Source: Verrucomicrobiaceae bacterium
GTDB lineage: Bacteria > Verrucomicrobiota > Verrucomicrobiia > Verrucomicrobiales > Verrucomicrobiaceae
Direction of reading: 5' to 3'
DNA: 64,000 nt
Assembly: GCA_947458455.1 (NCBI GenBank)
Contig: CANGYJ010000018.1
Span: forward strand, 18,551 to 82,550
In this document: piece by piece, positions 38,489 to 46,764 of the stretch
Numbering within the stretch: the first letter of the stretch is position 1
How the letters are laid out: the number at the start of each line of letters is the position of its first letter
Notes under the pieces: generated by a model
What the model saw: the letters and a program-made list of their open reading frames with translations, nothing else
Told to the model about the DNA's origin: nothing
Database searches by the model: none
Program-made: the position numbers and the translations under genes

Positions 38489-39055
38489 TCAGTTCACGCG
38501 GCCGAGGTAAGTACCGTCTTCGGTCTTCACGCTGATCCTGTCGCCAGGGCCGATGAAGAGAGGGACCTGCACGCGGAGGCCGGTTTCCATGATGGCTTCC
38601 TTGTAAACATTGTTGGCGGAATCGCCCTTCACGCCTTCGGGAGACTCAGCGACAGCCATCGCGACGGAGGCGGGGAGTTCGATCCCGGCGACGACATCGT
38701 CGGCGAGGAGGATCATGTACTTCTGGCCCTCGATGAGGTAGTCTTTTTCCTTTTTCACCATGTCCGAGCCGAGGAGTACGTCCTCAAAGGTATCCGGGTG
38801 CATGAAGTGGTAGCCATCGCCATCCTTGTAGCTGAACTCATGCTGATCGCGGGAGAGGTTCACGGAGTCGAGGGACTCGTTGGAGGTCATGCGGAGGTTA
38901 TACACCTTGCCGATGGTGATGCTGCGGATGGACATCTGAACGAAAGAGGCCATACGCGGGGGCGTCTTGAGCTCGAAATCGGACACGACACAGACGTCGT
39001 TGTTATAACGGACGGCATGTCCTTTGCGAAGGTTGATGACAGGTGTGGAGGCCAT
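38489..39055 (-). CDS. efp: Elongation factor P
   Basis: EF-P helps ribosomes through polyproline stretches. The 188-residue product has the three-domain layout and the motifs NLRKGHAVRYN, SLDSVNLSRDQHEFSYKDGD and the C-terminal GPGDRISVKTEDGTYLGRVN. At the tip of the first domain, where E. coli has the modified Lys34, this protein has Arg34 (ELKTPPRMASF). Arg at this site is known in EarP-modified EF-P of Pseudomonas type, but the surrounding PPRM loop is different and no EarP gene is in the window. It ends at a strong terminator. Confidence 0.95.
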   Translation of the reverse strand: MASTPVINLRKGHAVRYNNDVCVVSDFELKTPPRMASFVQMSIRSITIGKVYNLRMTSNESLDSVNLSRDQHEFSYKDGDGYHFMHPDTFEDVLLGSDMVKKEKDYLIEGQKYMILLADDVVAGIELPASVAMAVAESPEGVKGDSANNVYKEAIMETGLRVQVPLFIGPGDRISVKTEDGTYLGRVN

Positions 39056-39252
39056 AGGGGCGGGTCATTTGTCGAGATATGCCTGGAATGCAAGCTCGGA
39101 GAACTGGGCTGTAAACTGGCCCGGACAGTCGGCGGAATGTTCCCCCATCCTAGGCAGAGGAGGCTAAAACAGTTCTTTAATATGTTTTTTATTGTTAATT
39201 CTTTAAATTCAGATGCTCACTTCCCCCTCCCAATCTTCAACCTCGGCCCTCG
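39056..39252. promoter_or_regulatory. A+T-rich gap upstream of efp
   Basis: This 197-base gap includes a markedly A+T-rich stretch around 39172-39215 (ttctttaatatgttttttat). It is the likely promoter region for efp on the minus strand and also lies downstream of the GYF-type gene. No exact -10/-35 pair can be fixed with confidence. Confidence 0.3.
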
Positions 39253-39882
39253 CTACTTTGTGCGGTTCCCTCCTGCTGGTAGCTGGGATCGCTCGTGGCG
39301 ATCTTGTGACGGAGTGGAATAGCGAGGCGCTTTGCGCCATGCGCACCAGCGCGGCGGCCATGGCCACAGCGCCCACCAGAGGATGCCATTGAGCACGATC
39401 ATGAGTGTCACCGTTACCTCGGGCCAGCGGGGCCACACACGCAGGTAGCCATGGCCATCTGCCTTCGGGCTGAAAATGGGATGCGAGTAGATCGAAACCG
39501 CCCCACGCCAGAGCAGTGGCGGGAAGATCAAAAAACCGAGGATGATCCAGCCGAGCATCACGCTTCCACGCTGATCCTTGGGCACACGTTCATAGTCCCG
39601 ATAGCGCACCGTGCGGCGGCGTGGCGGGAAAGAAAGACCGCCTTTTTCTAGGGAAGCCGCGTTCTCATCCGCCACTGCGATTTCCATCAGTGAGGCCACC
39701 GGCCGCCATTGCTGCTCACCATCGCGCATCACCAGATCACCCTGGGCGATGGAGCCATAGGCCAGGAAGTTCCGCAGATCGTCCAGGGTGCATGGACCCA
39801 GCGTCTTCTGGCCTTTGGCGATGTAATATGCTTGCGACACGGTTCGAGAGGGAGCGTAAGGCCTGAGAATAATCGCCGTCAT
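39253..39882 (-). CDS. GYF_2-domain (DUF4339) membrane protein
   Basis: With the start at 39882 (MTAIILRPYAPSRTVSQAYY) the 209-residue product has an N-terminal GYF_2 domain, about residues 18-68: YYIAKGQKTLGPCTLDDLRN and DLVMRDGEQQWRPV. A basic linker (PPRRRTVRYRDYERVP) follows, then two hydrophobic helices (VMLGWIILGFLIFPPLLW and VTVTLMIVLNGILWWALWPW). GYF_2 domains are thought to bind proline-rich peptides; partner unknown. The upstream 32-codon extension lacks domain sequence and is rejected. Confidence 0.78.
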   Translation of the reverse strand: MTAIILRPYAPSRTVSQAYYIAKGQKTLGPCTLDDLRNFLAYGSIAQGDLVMRDGEQQWRPVASLMEIAVADENAASLEKGGLSFPPRRRTVRYRDYERVPKDQRGSVMLGWIILGFLIFPPLLWRGAVSIYSHPIFSPKADGHGYLRVWPRWPEVTVTLMIVLNGILWWALWPWPPRWCAWRKAPRYSTPSQDRHERSQLPAGGNRTK

Positions 39883-39981
39883 GTGTCTCGTGCAGTAGAA
39901 GTCATTTTCGGATGATCGGACCTTCGTCAGGTCTTCATCATCAAGGAAATCCAAGCACAAAGCATGCCCACCGAACACACT

Positions 39982-40617
39982 TCACGGCACGATTTCCACT
40001 GGCGTGCCCACACGCACCTCGTGGAAGAATTTCTCCGCCATGTGGCCGGGCATGCGGATGCAGCCATGAGAGGCGGGGTAGCCGGGCAGGTAGCCCTGGT
40101 GCATGCCCACGCCGCTGTAGATGCGCATGAAATAGTACATCTTGGCTCCATCGAATTTCCCGCCCGGCGGGCGAGGGTCTTTGCGGTTGTCGATGTTCGT
40201 GGCGAGGATGTTCCCCCAGTCGTCGATGTAGTCGCCGTAGATCGAGGAAAGGTGATCGATGTCCTTCTCCATGATGCGATAGCGGCCGGGGCGTGTGTCG
40301 TAGCCTTCAGAGCCGGATGAGATCGGCGAGCCGCCAGCGAGCTGGCCGCCTTTGAAAAGGTACACCATCTGCTCACTGAGCGAGATCATGATGGAGGGCT
40401 TCCCACGGAGCTCATCCGCATGCCAGAAGAATCCGTCGTGATCGAGGCGCAGCAGGCGTTTCACCTTGCCCGTCACGAAGCGCGTGGCCTGCGGAATATC
40501 CCCCGTCACCACACGGCGGGCAAAACGGAAGCTGCTGGAGCCCGCCGTCTGCATCGCGGTGCATTGGGTGAGCAAAAAGGACAGGCAGAGCAGGCTAAGG
40601 GCGCGTCGAAGAAGCAT
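39982..40617 (-). CDS. L,D-transpeptidase (YkuD) lipoprotein
   Basis: The 211-residue product starts with a lipoprotein signal (MLLRRALSLLCLSFLLTQCT, Cys19). The YkuD domain has ISLSEQMVYLFKGGQLAGGS, the His in MHQGYLPGYPASHGCIRMP and the catalytic Cys186, with His184 next to it. These enzymes make 3-3 cross-links in peptidoglycan or attach lipoproteins to it. The variant with KMYYFMRIYSGVGMHQGYLP is common in Verrucomicrobia. It is divergent from the secreted protein at 40774. Confidence 0.9.
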   Translation of the reverse strand: MLLRRALSLLCLSFLLTQCTAMQTAGSSSFRFARRVVTGDIPQATRFVTGKVKRLLRLDHDGFFWHADELRGKPSIMISLSEQMVYLFKGGQLAGGSPISSGSEGYDTRPGRYRIMEKDIDHLSSIYGDYIDDWGNILATNIDNRKDPRPPGGKFDGAKMYYFMRIYSGVGMHQGYLPGYPASHGCIRMPGHMAEKFFHEVRVGTPVEIVP

Positions 40618-40773
40618 GCGGCCATGTTCTTGCCCTCCGACACGCCCCCGCGCAAGGCGCAAAACACCCGCCAGCACACCGCTGGCGCAGGTTATGGTTG
40701 CAAACCTGCCCCATGCGGAAAGAAGGATGCCCTCCCACCGCTCTTTCCTTCCCGCTTTCCCGCCCCGCCTTTG

Positions 40774-42582
40774 ATGCCGCTACGGTTCACACTCCTTTTC
40801 CTCATCCTCCTGCTCAACGCAGGGACCGCTCTGCCAGTGGCAGCAGCGGGTGAGGAGGTGCGGCGCATCATCTGGCAGCCCGTGCAGCGGTATTTCATCC
40901 GCCGCCAGGGCAGCGAGCAGCCGCCCCAGGGCAAACGCCGCCTGAACTCCTTCAATGCCTACACCCATCTCGGCACCGATTTCGGCTTCCATGGCCCTGC
41001 CGAGCACGAGATCGAATGGGTCACCGACGAGGTCAAAGTACACCTCGGCCAGCAGCCGGATACCTGGGCGGGCATGTGGCACAGCCTCGCCGGCCAGGCC
41101 CACCACACCGATCAGGTGCTCGATTTTGCCCGCCCCTTCCCCGCCGCCATCGCGGACCTCTGCCAGCCCCGGATCAGCCAGATCATGCTGGAGGCGGGTG
41201 GCCATGGCAGCATCAAAATGGAGATCAAAAATGCCACGGGAGCCATTCTTTGGGAGCGCCTCACGCCGCTGACAGGTGATAAGATGGTGATGAGCGCCTA
41301 CCCGCTGCCCGTCGAGCAGCTCCACGCCGCCAAGGTCCTCGTCTGGACCGCCGAACCCGGCAGCGAGGTCACCGTGCGCGGCATCCACCTCGGCATCGAG
41401 GTTCGAGACATGCCGCGTGATCTTTACTGCTTCTCCGCGTCCTACGCGAAGCTGCTCCGCTGTCACAATTTGAGCAGCGGCTTCACCCGAGATCGTGCGC
41501 ACCTCGATGAGGGAGCCTTTGAAAGCCTCGCCGCCACCGGCCTCATGCTGCTCGCCACCGCCGCTGCGGCCGATCCCGAGCTCGCCGTCGTCACCCCGCA
41601 GTTCGCCCGCGATGTGGTCGGCAGCACGCACGAGGCCGTGCAGAGGCTCAAAAAGGCCCGTGGCCTACTGCCGCACTTCGTTTGGAAACTCGGCAGCGAA
41701 TACCTCATCCACCCCAACACCGAATACAGCACGGTGGACACCGCCATCTACACCCAGTGCGCCCTGCTCGCCCAGCGCATGCTCGGCATGAAAAAACAAG
41801 CCGCCGAGACCCTCGCCCTCATCCGAGGCATCGAGATCGAATCCCTCCGCCTACCATCCGGCCACCTCTCCCATGGGCTGGATCACGACGGCACCCGCCT
41901 TCTCCCCCATGGCTGGCGGGACTGGGGTGGTGAGGCCGCCCTCGTCCAGATCATGCAGCGCCTGGCACACCCCGGCTGCCCCGTCTCCCCTTCCGACCGC
42001 CCCGGCCGCGCCTGGCAGGGCACCGGCTTCATCCCGGAGATCCAAAGCCTCCTCCACCCTGATTTTGACCGCGATCAGGCCGATGCCCTCGACGGCGTGC
42101 ATTGGAAACCCGTGCGCCATCTCATGCTCGGTGCCCAGCAGGCCTATTTCCCCAAAGCCATGCCCAGCAGCCCCGCCGCCCGCCTCGGCATCCACGGCCT
42201 CTCTGCGGGTGAAAATCAACATGGCAATGCCTACCACGTCAGCGGCGTCGATCTCACCGGGCAGACGCTCATCCATCCGCACTACATCCTCATGAGCGCC
42301 ACGCTCGATCCCGATCCAGCCCGCGTCCTCGGCCTTCTCGAACGTCTCGAAAAAGCCGGCTACTTCCCACCCTGGGGCCTCGTGGAAAACCTCACCGCCG
42401 ATGGCAGCAGCTACCTCCCCATGAACGGCGCCTTAAACGCCGGTTTCGAGGCGCTCGGAGCCTATCACCTCCTCGCCAAAAACCGCCGCATCGCGGATAC
42501 CATCCACGAAGCCAGCCGCCAGTGCCCCGAAATCCGCCAAGCCATGCATCTCTATTACCCGGATGTCGGCCCAGCCCAGTGA
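40774..42582 (+). CDS. Large secreted protein, possible alpha/alpha-toroid glycoside hydrolase
   Basis: The 602-residue product has a signal peptide (LRFTLLFLILLLNAGTALPV). Residues about 30-230 look beta-rich and carbohydrate-binding-like (GGHGSIKMEIKNATGAILWE). The rest is helical with aromatic Gly-rich turns: SYAKLLRCHNLSSGFTRDRA, EAALVQIMQRLAHP, ENQHGNAYHVSGVDLTGQTL, GYFPPWGLVENLTADGSSYL and ALNAGFEALGAYHLLAKN. The PWGLVEN...NAGFEALGAYH part resembles the closing repeat of glucoamylase-like (alpha/alpha)6 proteins. I cannot name a catalytic pair, so the family is unproven. The ATG at 40774 is chosen for the signal peptide; an open upstream extension overlaps the L,D-transpeptidase gene. 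Confidence 0.6.
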   Translation: MPLRFTLLFLILLLNAGTALPVAAAGEEVRRIIWQPVQRYFIRRQGSEQPPQGKRRLNSFNAYTHLGTDFGFHGPAEHEIEWVTDEVKVHLGQQPDTWAGMWHSLAGQAHHTDQVLDFARPFPAAIADLCQPRISQIMLEAGGHGSIKMEIKNATGAILWERLTPLTGDKMVMSAYPLPVEQLHAAKVLVWTAEPGSEVTVRGIHLGIEVRDMPRDLYCFSASYAKLLRCHNLSSGFTRDRAHLDEGAFESLAATGLMLLATAAAADPELAVVTPQFARDVVGSTHEAVQRLKKARGLLPHFVWKLGSEYLIHPNTEYSTVDTAIYTQCALLAQRMLGMKKQAAETLALIRGIEIESLRLPSGHLSHGLDHDGTRLLPHGWRDWGGEAALVQIMQRLAHPGCPVSPSDRPGRAWQGTGFIPEIQSLLHPDFDRDQADALDGVHWKPVRHLMLGAQQAYFPKAMPSSPAARLGIHGLSAGENQHGNAYHVSGVDLTGQTLIHPHYILMSATLDPDPARVLGLLERLEKAGYFPPWGLVENLTADGSSYLPMNGALNAGFEALGAYHLLAKNRRIADTIHEASRQCPEIRQAMHLYYPDVGPAQ

Positions 42583-42676
42583 CGACCGTGTAAAAACTGT
42601 TAATTGGTTACTTTTTCGTCACATTCGCCATTTCCCTTGCTACCCCAGCCTCAGCGTGGTGAGCATCCGCCCCACC

Positions 42677-43057
42677 ATGACCACCCTGCTCCCCTTTCTC
42701 GCCGCTCTTTCCGATGCCAGTCGTCTGCGCCTTCTTTTCCTCGTGCAGGAGCATAAAATCACCGTCGCCGAGCTTCGTCCCATCCTCGGCCTGGGTGATG
42801 GCGATCTCGCCGCGCATGTGAAACAACTCGTCGAGATCGGCCTCATCAAAGCAGGCAAAGGCGGCACCCATCTCAAGCTCAAGCACAAGCACGCCGCCCT
42901 CCTCGGCAAGCTCTTCACCCACTTCAAAGTCGGCACCAAAAAAGACACCCAGTCCCAGAGCGACGCCAAAAAGCTCCACGACCTCCGCCACAAGAAACCC
43001 GCCAAGTCTGCCAAGCCCACCCAAAAAGCCGCCACCAAGAAAAAGGCCGCCAAGTGA
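42677..43057 (+). CDS. ArsR-like winged-helix regulator with histone H1-like lysine tail
   Basis: Residues about 1-75 form an ArsR-type winged helix: LPFLAALSDASRLRLLFLVQ, VAELRPILGLGDGDLAAHVK, then the wing LIKAGKGGTHLKLKHKH. Instead of ending there, the protein continues with about 40 residues rich in Lys, Ala and Pro (KKPAKSAKPTQKAATKKKAA), like the C-terminal tails of histone H1 and bacterial Hc1/AlgP-type proteins. The metal-binding cysteines of ArsR are absent. It may be a sequence-specific regulator with added non-specific DNA binding. It follows the large secreted protein by 95 bases. Confidence 0.75.
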   Translation: MTTLLPFLAALSDASRLRLLFLVQEHKITVAELRPILGLGDGDLAAHVKQLVEIGLIKAGKGGTHLKLKHKHAALLGKLFTHFKVGTKKDTQSQSDAKKLHDLRHKKPAKSAKPTQKAATKKKAAK

Positions 43058-43603
43058 TCCCTTCCGGTTCAACCGTGAAGATGGCATGCATCCGCTGACG
43101 AGCCTGAACAGCTCCATGGACTCCCGGAAACCATGACACTCCGAGGCTTCCCGGTGCATACGGATCTGCCAACGACCAAGTGAAGACAAAATCATGTCGG
43201 GCAAAATCATCGGAATGGCTTGATGCCCCATGATTTTATCTTTTCCTTACCCGTGAGAACGAGGAAGCGGACAAGCTGGAGATAAAATCGGCAGCCAATC
43301 CGAACCAGTAACTAAGGCGTCTTGACGAGAATTCTGTGCTCAAGAAGGTGCCTGTAGATCTAAAACACTTTCTGGAGGAAGCCGATGCCACGAACTCATG
43401 CATGCGAACCTTTTGTCAGCTAGTTGCCTGACCCGGATGGCACTGAATTAAGCACATTTTAGGATGCGTTCGCGAGGTTGTCTTCAAGGCTGTAGAGGTG
43501 CCGCGTTTTGGTCGTGAAAGTGTATTTGTTCTGCCGGTCTTTGCACACAATCGGCTCATTGCGTCCAGGACGTGGCGGCACCTCGCCCAGCCAGCCACCC
43601 GCC
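43058..43603. other. 546-base gap with inverted repeats and a possible gene remnant
   Basis: No complete gene is seen. Near the middle are repeats of an AAAATCAT motif (43186-43210) and inverted copies, listed separately. At the right end, on the minus strand from about 43602 to a stop at 43459, a frame just after the MscS stop encodes GEVPPRPGRNEPIVCKDRQN followed by KYTFTTKTRHLYSLEDN. It has protein-like composition and no ATG, so it could be a remnant or a frameshifted C-terminal extension of the channel. I recognise no RNA gene here. Confidence 0.35.
43186..43289. repeat. Cluster of direct and inverted AAAATCAT repeats
   Basis: acaaaatcatg (43186-43196) and gcaaaatcat (43201-43210) are direct copies; catgatttt (43229-43237) is the inverted copy. 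In addition gattttatct (43232-43241) pairs perfectly with agataaaatc (43280-43289). Similar CAAAATCAT-type intergenic repeats recur in other environmental genomes, to my recollection; function is unknown. Confidence 0.4.
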
Positions 43604-45154
43604 TCACTCCACCTCGCTGCTTTTAAACAAGCTTTTCATTTTGCCCATCAGCTGCCGGGCGATACTCTGCACTTTCGCTGCCGCATCGGTGTCCGCCATG
43701 CGGGCGCGGGCCTGCTCCATGTTCATTTGGCGCTGCGCTACGGCACGGGACATGCACTCGGAGATCTCAGGTCGTTTGTTGATCAGCTGGACGATGGTCG
43801 GACGGTTGATCTCGTACACCACCGCGTTGGTCAGGGCCACGACGGTCGCGGAGCGCGGCTCGCCAGTCAGCAGAGACATTTCGCCAAAGAACTCGCCTGG
43901 GGACAACTGGCCCACTATTTCATCCGTCCCATTACCATGAAGGTCCACCTTCACATTGAGCAGCCCCTCGATGAGAATGAAGAGCGAGCTGCCCTCATCA
44001 TTGCGGCGGAAAAAAGTTTCACCCGCGCTCAGTTGCAGGCGCTCCATTTCCGCCGCCATGTGGTTCAGTTCCTCTTCCGCCAGCCGCTCAAACAGAGTGA
44101 TGCGGGAAAGCAGTGCCACCTTGTCCGTGACGCTGTGGCCTTGGAAGTGCTTGGCGGGCAGTTTGTCATAATAAACCTCCTCCTTGGTGTAGGCAGGTGT
44201 GATGCCCGCCGTCTGCAGATGCTGCAGTGCCGCAGTCAGCACCAGGTCACGGCTCGTGCTCGGCGAAAGTGGCTGCCAGGGATGAATCCAGTAGCGCAGG
44301 AGGTACTCCACCCCGCGTTTGCCCGTTTTGCCCACCAGCACCTTGGGCTCCTTGTCTTTGGAAAATCCCTCCTTCTGGCTCACCGCCTGCAAAGCGGAAA
44401 GCAGGATGTGGCGCACACGTTCCACCGGCACTGAGTAATCAATGGTGATCTCCGCCTGGTAGCGCGTCCATGCCGAAGGGCGGGAGATGTTGATCACTTT
44501 TTCCTCACCCAGGATCGAATTCGGCACCACCACGGTTGTGCCATCCTCGCAATTCAGCCGCGTGCAGCGCCAGCTGATCTCATCCACCCTGCCCACCGTG
44601 CCGCCCTCACCCGTGCTGGAGGGCACGATCAGCCAGTCACCAATGGCAAAGTTGTTGTCAAAGTTCACCGCCACTCCGGTGAAAACGTCAGACAGCAGGC
44701 TTCTCAGTGCCAGGCCCAGCACCACACTCCCAGCCCCCAGCGTGGCCAGAAACCCGGTGATGGGTTGATGAAAAATCACCGCCGCAATGCACAAACTGGC
44801 AAGCATGTACACAAACAGCGTGCCGAGATCCTTCAGTATACTCGGCACCGGGCGGCCCAGCACCCGTACCAGCAGGCCACCCCAGAAGAACCGGCCCAAA
44901 ATGCGGTTGACCAGCGAAGTCCCCACCAACCAGATCAGTGTTTGCGCTCCCAAATGCAGATGCTCGGCGTTTCGCGCACAGGCGCGCACAAGCACATGCA
45001 GATATGGCGGATAGTCTGCCGCCGCATGCTTGTCCAGATACTGGACGATCATCGGCCACTTATCGATCCCCTCAAACAGCACCAGAAACAGCGCCAGCCT
45101 GACGATGAAAGAATGGGCGCGCATGGGTTTGTTTCGACTTTTGGTGGCTGACAT
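43604..45154 (-). CDS. MscS-type mechanosensitive channel with cyclic-nucleotide-binding domain
   Basis: The 516-residue product has at least four N-terminal membrane segments (to about residue 170; the pore helix region contains LATLGAGSVVLGLALRSLL), the MscS beta domain with GVAVNFDNNFAIGDWLIVPS and the cytoplasmic vestibule. Residues about 350-480 form a CNMP-binding domain: LFERLAEEELNHMAAEMERL and the phosphate cassette GEFFGEMSLLTGEPRSATV. Such fused channels are thought to be gated or modulated by cAMP/cGMP in addition to tension. The window also encodes an FHA-cyclase (11395-12318), a possible source of ligand, though linkage is only inferred. Confidence 0.92.
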   Translation of the reverse strand: MSATKSRNKPMRAHSFIVRLALFLVLFEGIDKWPMIVQYLDKHAAADYPPYLHVLVRACARNAEHLHLGAQTLIWLVGTSLVNRILGRFFWGGLLVRVLGRPVPSILKDLGTLFVYMLASLCIAAVIFHQPITGFLATLGAGSVVLGLALRSLLSDVFTGVAVNFDNNFAIGDWLIVPSSTGEGGTVGRVDEISWRCTRLNCEDGTTVVVPNSILGEEKVINISRPSAWTRYQAEITIDYSVPVERVRHILLSALQAVSQKEGFSKDKEPKVLVGKTGKRGVEYLLRYWIHPWQPLSPSTSRDLVLTAALQHLQTAGITPAYTKEEVYYDKLPAKHFQGHSVTDKVALLSRITLFERLAEEELNHMAAEMERLQLSAGETFFRRNDEGSSLFILIEGLLNVKVDLHGNGTDEIVGQLSPGEFFGEMSLLTGEPRSATVVALTNAVVYEINRPTIVQLINKRPEISECMSRAVAQRQMNMEQARARMADTDAAAKVQSIARQLMGKMKSLFKSSEVE

Positions 45155-45382
45155 TCGAGGGATTAAATTTAAAAACTATTGGGTTTAATCAGAACTGCTT
45201 AAACGACCACTGGGATAAGATGCCCATCTTTCAAGCAGGGACCCGCAATGTTGCTTAACTGTCACATTGGGCCTTCATCATGAATGAGTTCTGCTGATCA
45301 ATAGGTTGCATTGGGTCATCCATCGGCGCTCGGCCAGCAGGCACCATTCTCCCGCAACCTCCCGGCGGTAGTTCCCATCGCC
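45155..45382. other. Gap upstream of the MscS gene
   Basis: The first 80 bases are A+T-rich (ggattaaatttaaaaactat at 45156 on) and probably hold the promoter of the channel gene. The remainder shows no gene or repeat that I recognise. Confidence 0.3.
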
Positions 45383-45505
45383 TCAACCCTTCCTCCCCGT
45401 CTTCATCTGATACAAGAAGCGCCTCAATTTCGTCACCTCCTCCTCGCTCAACTTCGTCTGCCAATCACCCCGCTCACCACGCTGGAAGCCCCGTCGTATC
45501 GGGGC
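45383..45505 (-). pseudogene. 3' remnant of a sulfotransferase gene
   Basis: On the minus strand one frame encodes RRGFQRGERGDWQTKLSEEE and continues VTKLRRFLYQMKTGRKG to a TGA at 45383. The RGxxGDW motif followed by an amphipathic helix is the C-terminal PAPS-binding signature of sulfotransferases (RKGxxGDWK). Upstream of about 45505 the frame loses similarity and enters repeat-like sequence, so only the last 40 or so codons remain. The match rests on one motif. Confidence 0.4.
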
Positions 45506-45827
45506 TGCGGCGATTTTCATCTTGACGCGTTTTCTTCAGCGAAGGGTGCCACGGGCTGACAAATCCACCTCTGCGTCTTTCCAGCCTCCTGCGGTGCTTC
45601 CTTCTGAATTTCGACTGAGTCACCGAATCCACGGGAAAGGCTTCGGCGTCTCCAGGTTCAGTGAACTGGCCCAATCCAATCGACAAAAGAATGGGGACAG
45701 AAGAATGGCTGGATTCTTTTACCCCCATTCTCCTGTCGAACCGGGCCTCTGGTCTTCGTGATTCGACGTTCCGGGTTCTCTGAATTGATTCGGGAGATGA
45801 ATGTCTGATCAGGACGAGCGAAGCGAA
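45506..45827. other. Repeat-rich non-coding stretch
   Basis: No intact gene is seen. The stretch contains the hairpin repeat at 45681-45738 and short phrases that read like decayed intergenic repeats (for example ttcgtgattcgacgttccgg near 45756). It separates the sulfotransferase remnant from the first MITE-like element. Confidence 0.35.
45681..45738. repeat. Palindromic GACAG-GAGAATGGGG type repeat
   Basis: Arms cgacaaaagaatgggg (45681-45696) and ccccattctcctgtcg (45723-45738) match at 14 of 16 positions, with a second internal agaatgg/attctttt pairing in the loop. It resembles a family of dispersed intergenic hairpins containing GACAGGAGAATGGGG known from other genomes; the copy number here needs the full genome. 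Confidence 0.5.
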
Positions 45828-46109
45828 AGGCTTGGCCGTGTTTGAAAACCTATCAGCGACGATCAGGCGAAGCAAAGTAGCCATCTCGCTCCGCGAGATG
45901 AGCACAAGGCTTTCGCCAGCATGTTGGATGCCCACCACTCGTCAACTGGGAGCTTTGAGAAGCGCCAAGCTCATTGGCTGGCACTTCGCGTCACCCTCGG
46001 GCAGCCTACGACTGGCGATCCCCCTTCGGTCGGTTCGACGGAGCGAGATGGCAACTTTGCTGCCGCAGCATTCGAGTGCCCCAGATGGTTTTCAACCACG
46101 GCCTCGATG
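45828..46109. mobile_element. MITE-like element A (282 bases), nested inverted repeats
   Basis: Left end 45828-45851 contains ggccgtgtttgaaaacct; the right end near 46086-46109 carries the inverted ggttttcaaccacggcct with one mismatch in the 18-base core. Inside, gcaaagtagccatctcgctc (from 45872) is repeated inverted at 46039-46060 with one mismatch over 22 bases. No transposase frame is present. The same terminal sequence ends a second element at 47696-47840. No clear target-site duplication is visible. Confidence 0.55.
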
Positions 46110-46116
46110 CCAGACA

Positions 46117-46659
46117 TCAAGAGACAGAGGAGAGAACGAGTTCTTGAACGCCGTCTAGGACGCGATGGAACTGAGCGCGATGTTCAGGATGAAGGATGCC
46201 ATCTCCGGGGGCGAAGTTTTGACCAAAGGAGGGCAATGAGAACGAGCCGAGGATGTGGGCCCCCAAGTGTGGAAAAGTTTCGATGGCCGCATGGAGAACC
46301 GTGGCGCCACCGCGAGAGCCCGGTGAGGTGGCCAGCAAAAGCATCTTCGTTCCCAAGAATGTTTTTGCACGGCTGCGGGAGGCCCAGTCGAGGAGGTTTT
46401 TGAAGGCGGCAGCATAGGAGCCATTGTGTTCAGCGAAGGAAATGATGACCAGATCTGCCTGGTCGAGCTGGGCGAGAAAGTCTTTCGCGGGCTGCGGAAT
46501 GCCAAGACGCTCTTCCAGATCGACGGAGAAAACGGGCAGCTCATAGTCCTCGAGACGCAGAATCGTGGGCTCGGGGGTGAGTTGTTGAGCGGCAAAAGTG
46601 GCGAACTGCCTGTTGATGGATCTGGAGCTGGTAGAAGCTCCCAAGGCGATGATTTTCAT
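46117..46659 (-). CDS. NADPH-dependent FMN reductase-family protein
   Basis: The 180-residue product is a flavodoxin-like NAD(P)H:FMN reductase: MKIIALGASTSSRSINRQFA with the phosphate-binding STSSRSIN loop, LEDYELPVFSVDLEERLGIP, and DLVIISFAEHNGSYAAAFKN, the flavin-contact region (normally PEYNGS; here AEHNGS). It is a soluble dimer that reduces flavins or quinones. It lies at the end of the leftward run of genes that starts near 61 kb, between the two MITE-like elements, so membership in that unit is uncertain. Confidence 0.88.
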   Translation of the reverse strand: MKIIALGASTSSRSINRQFATFAAQQLTPEPTILRLEDYELPVFSVDLEERLGIPQPAKDFLAQLDQADLVIISFAEHNGSYAAAFKNLLDWASRSRAKTFLGTKMLLLATSPGSRGGATVLHAAIETFPHLGAHILGSFSLPSFGQNFAPGDGILHPEHRAQFHRVLDGVQELVLSSVS

Positions 46660-46764
46660 GGTTGGGGAAGGAGATGGAGCCTGATGATTTGTTTGTCTAT
46701 TCCGTCAGATGCTGCCCCCTTGGGGTGATGGGAAAGCGGTGCCAGCGAGCAGTCAGGCCATGGA

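Noticed and set aside
43058..43603. tRNA or other structured RNA gene
   Set aside because: I found inverted repeats but no cloverleaf, no anticodon arm with conserved TTCAA-type loop and no known RNA motif.
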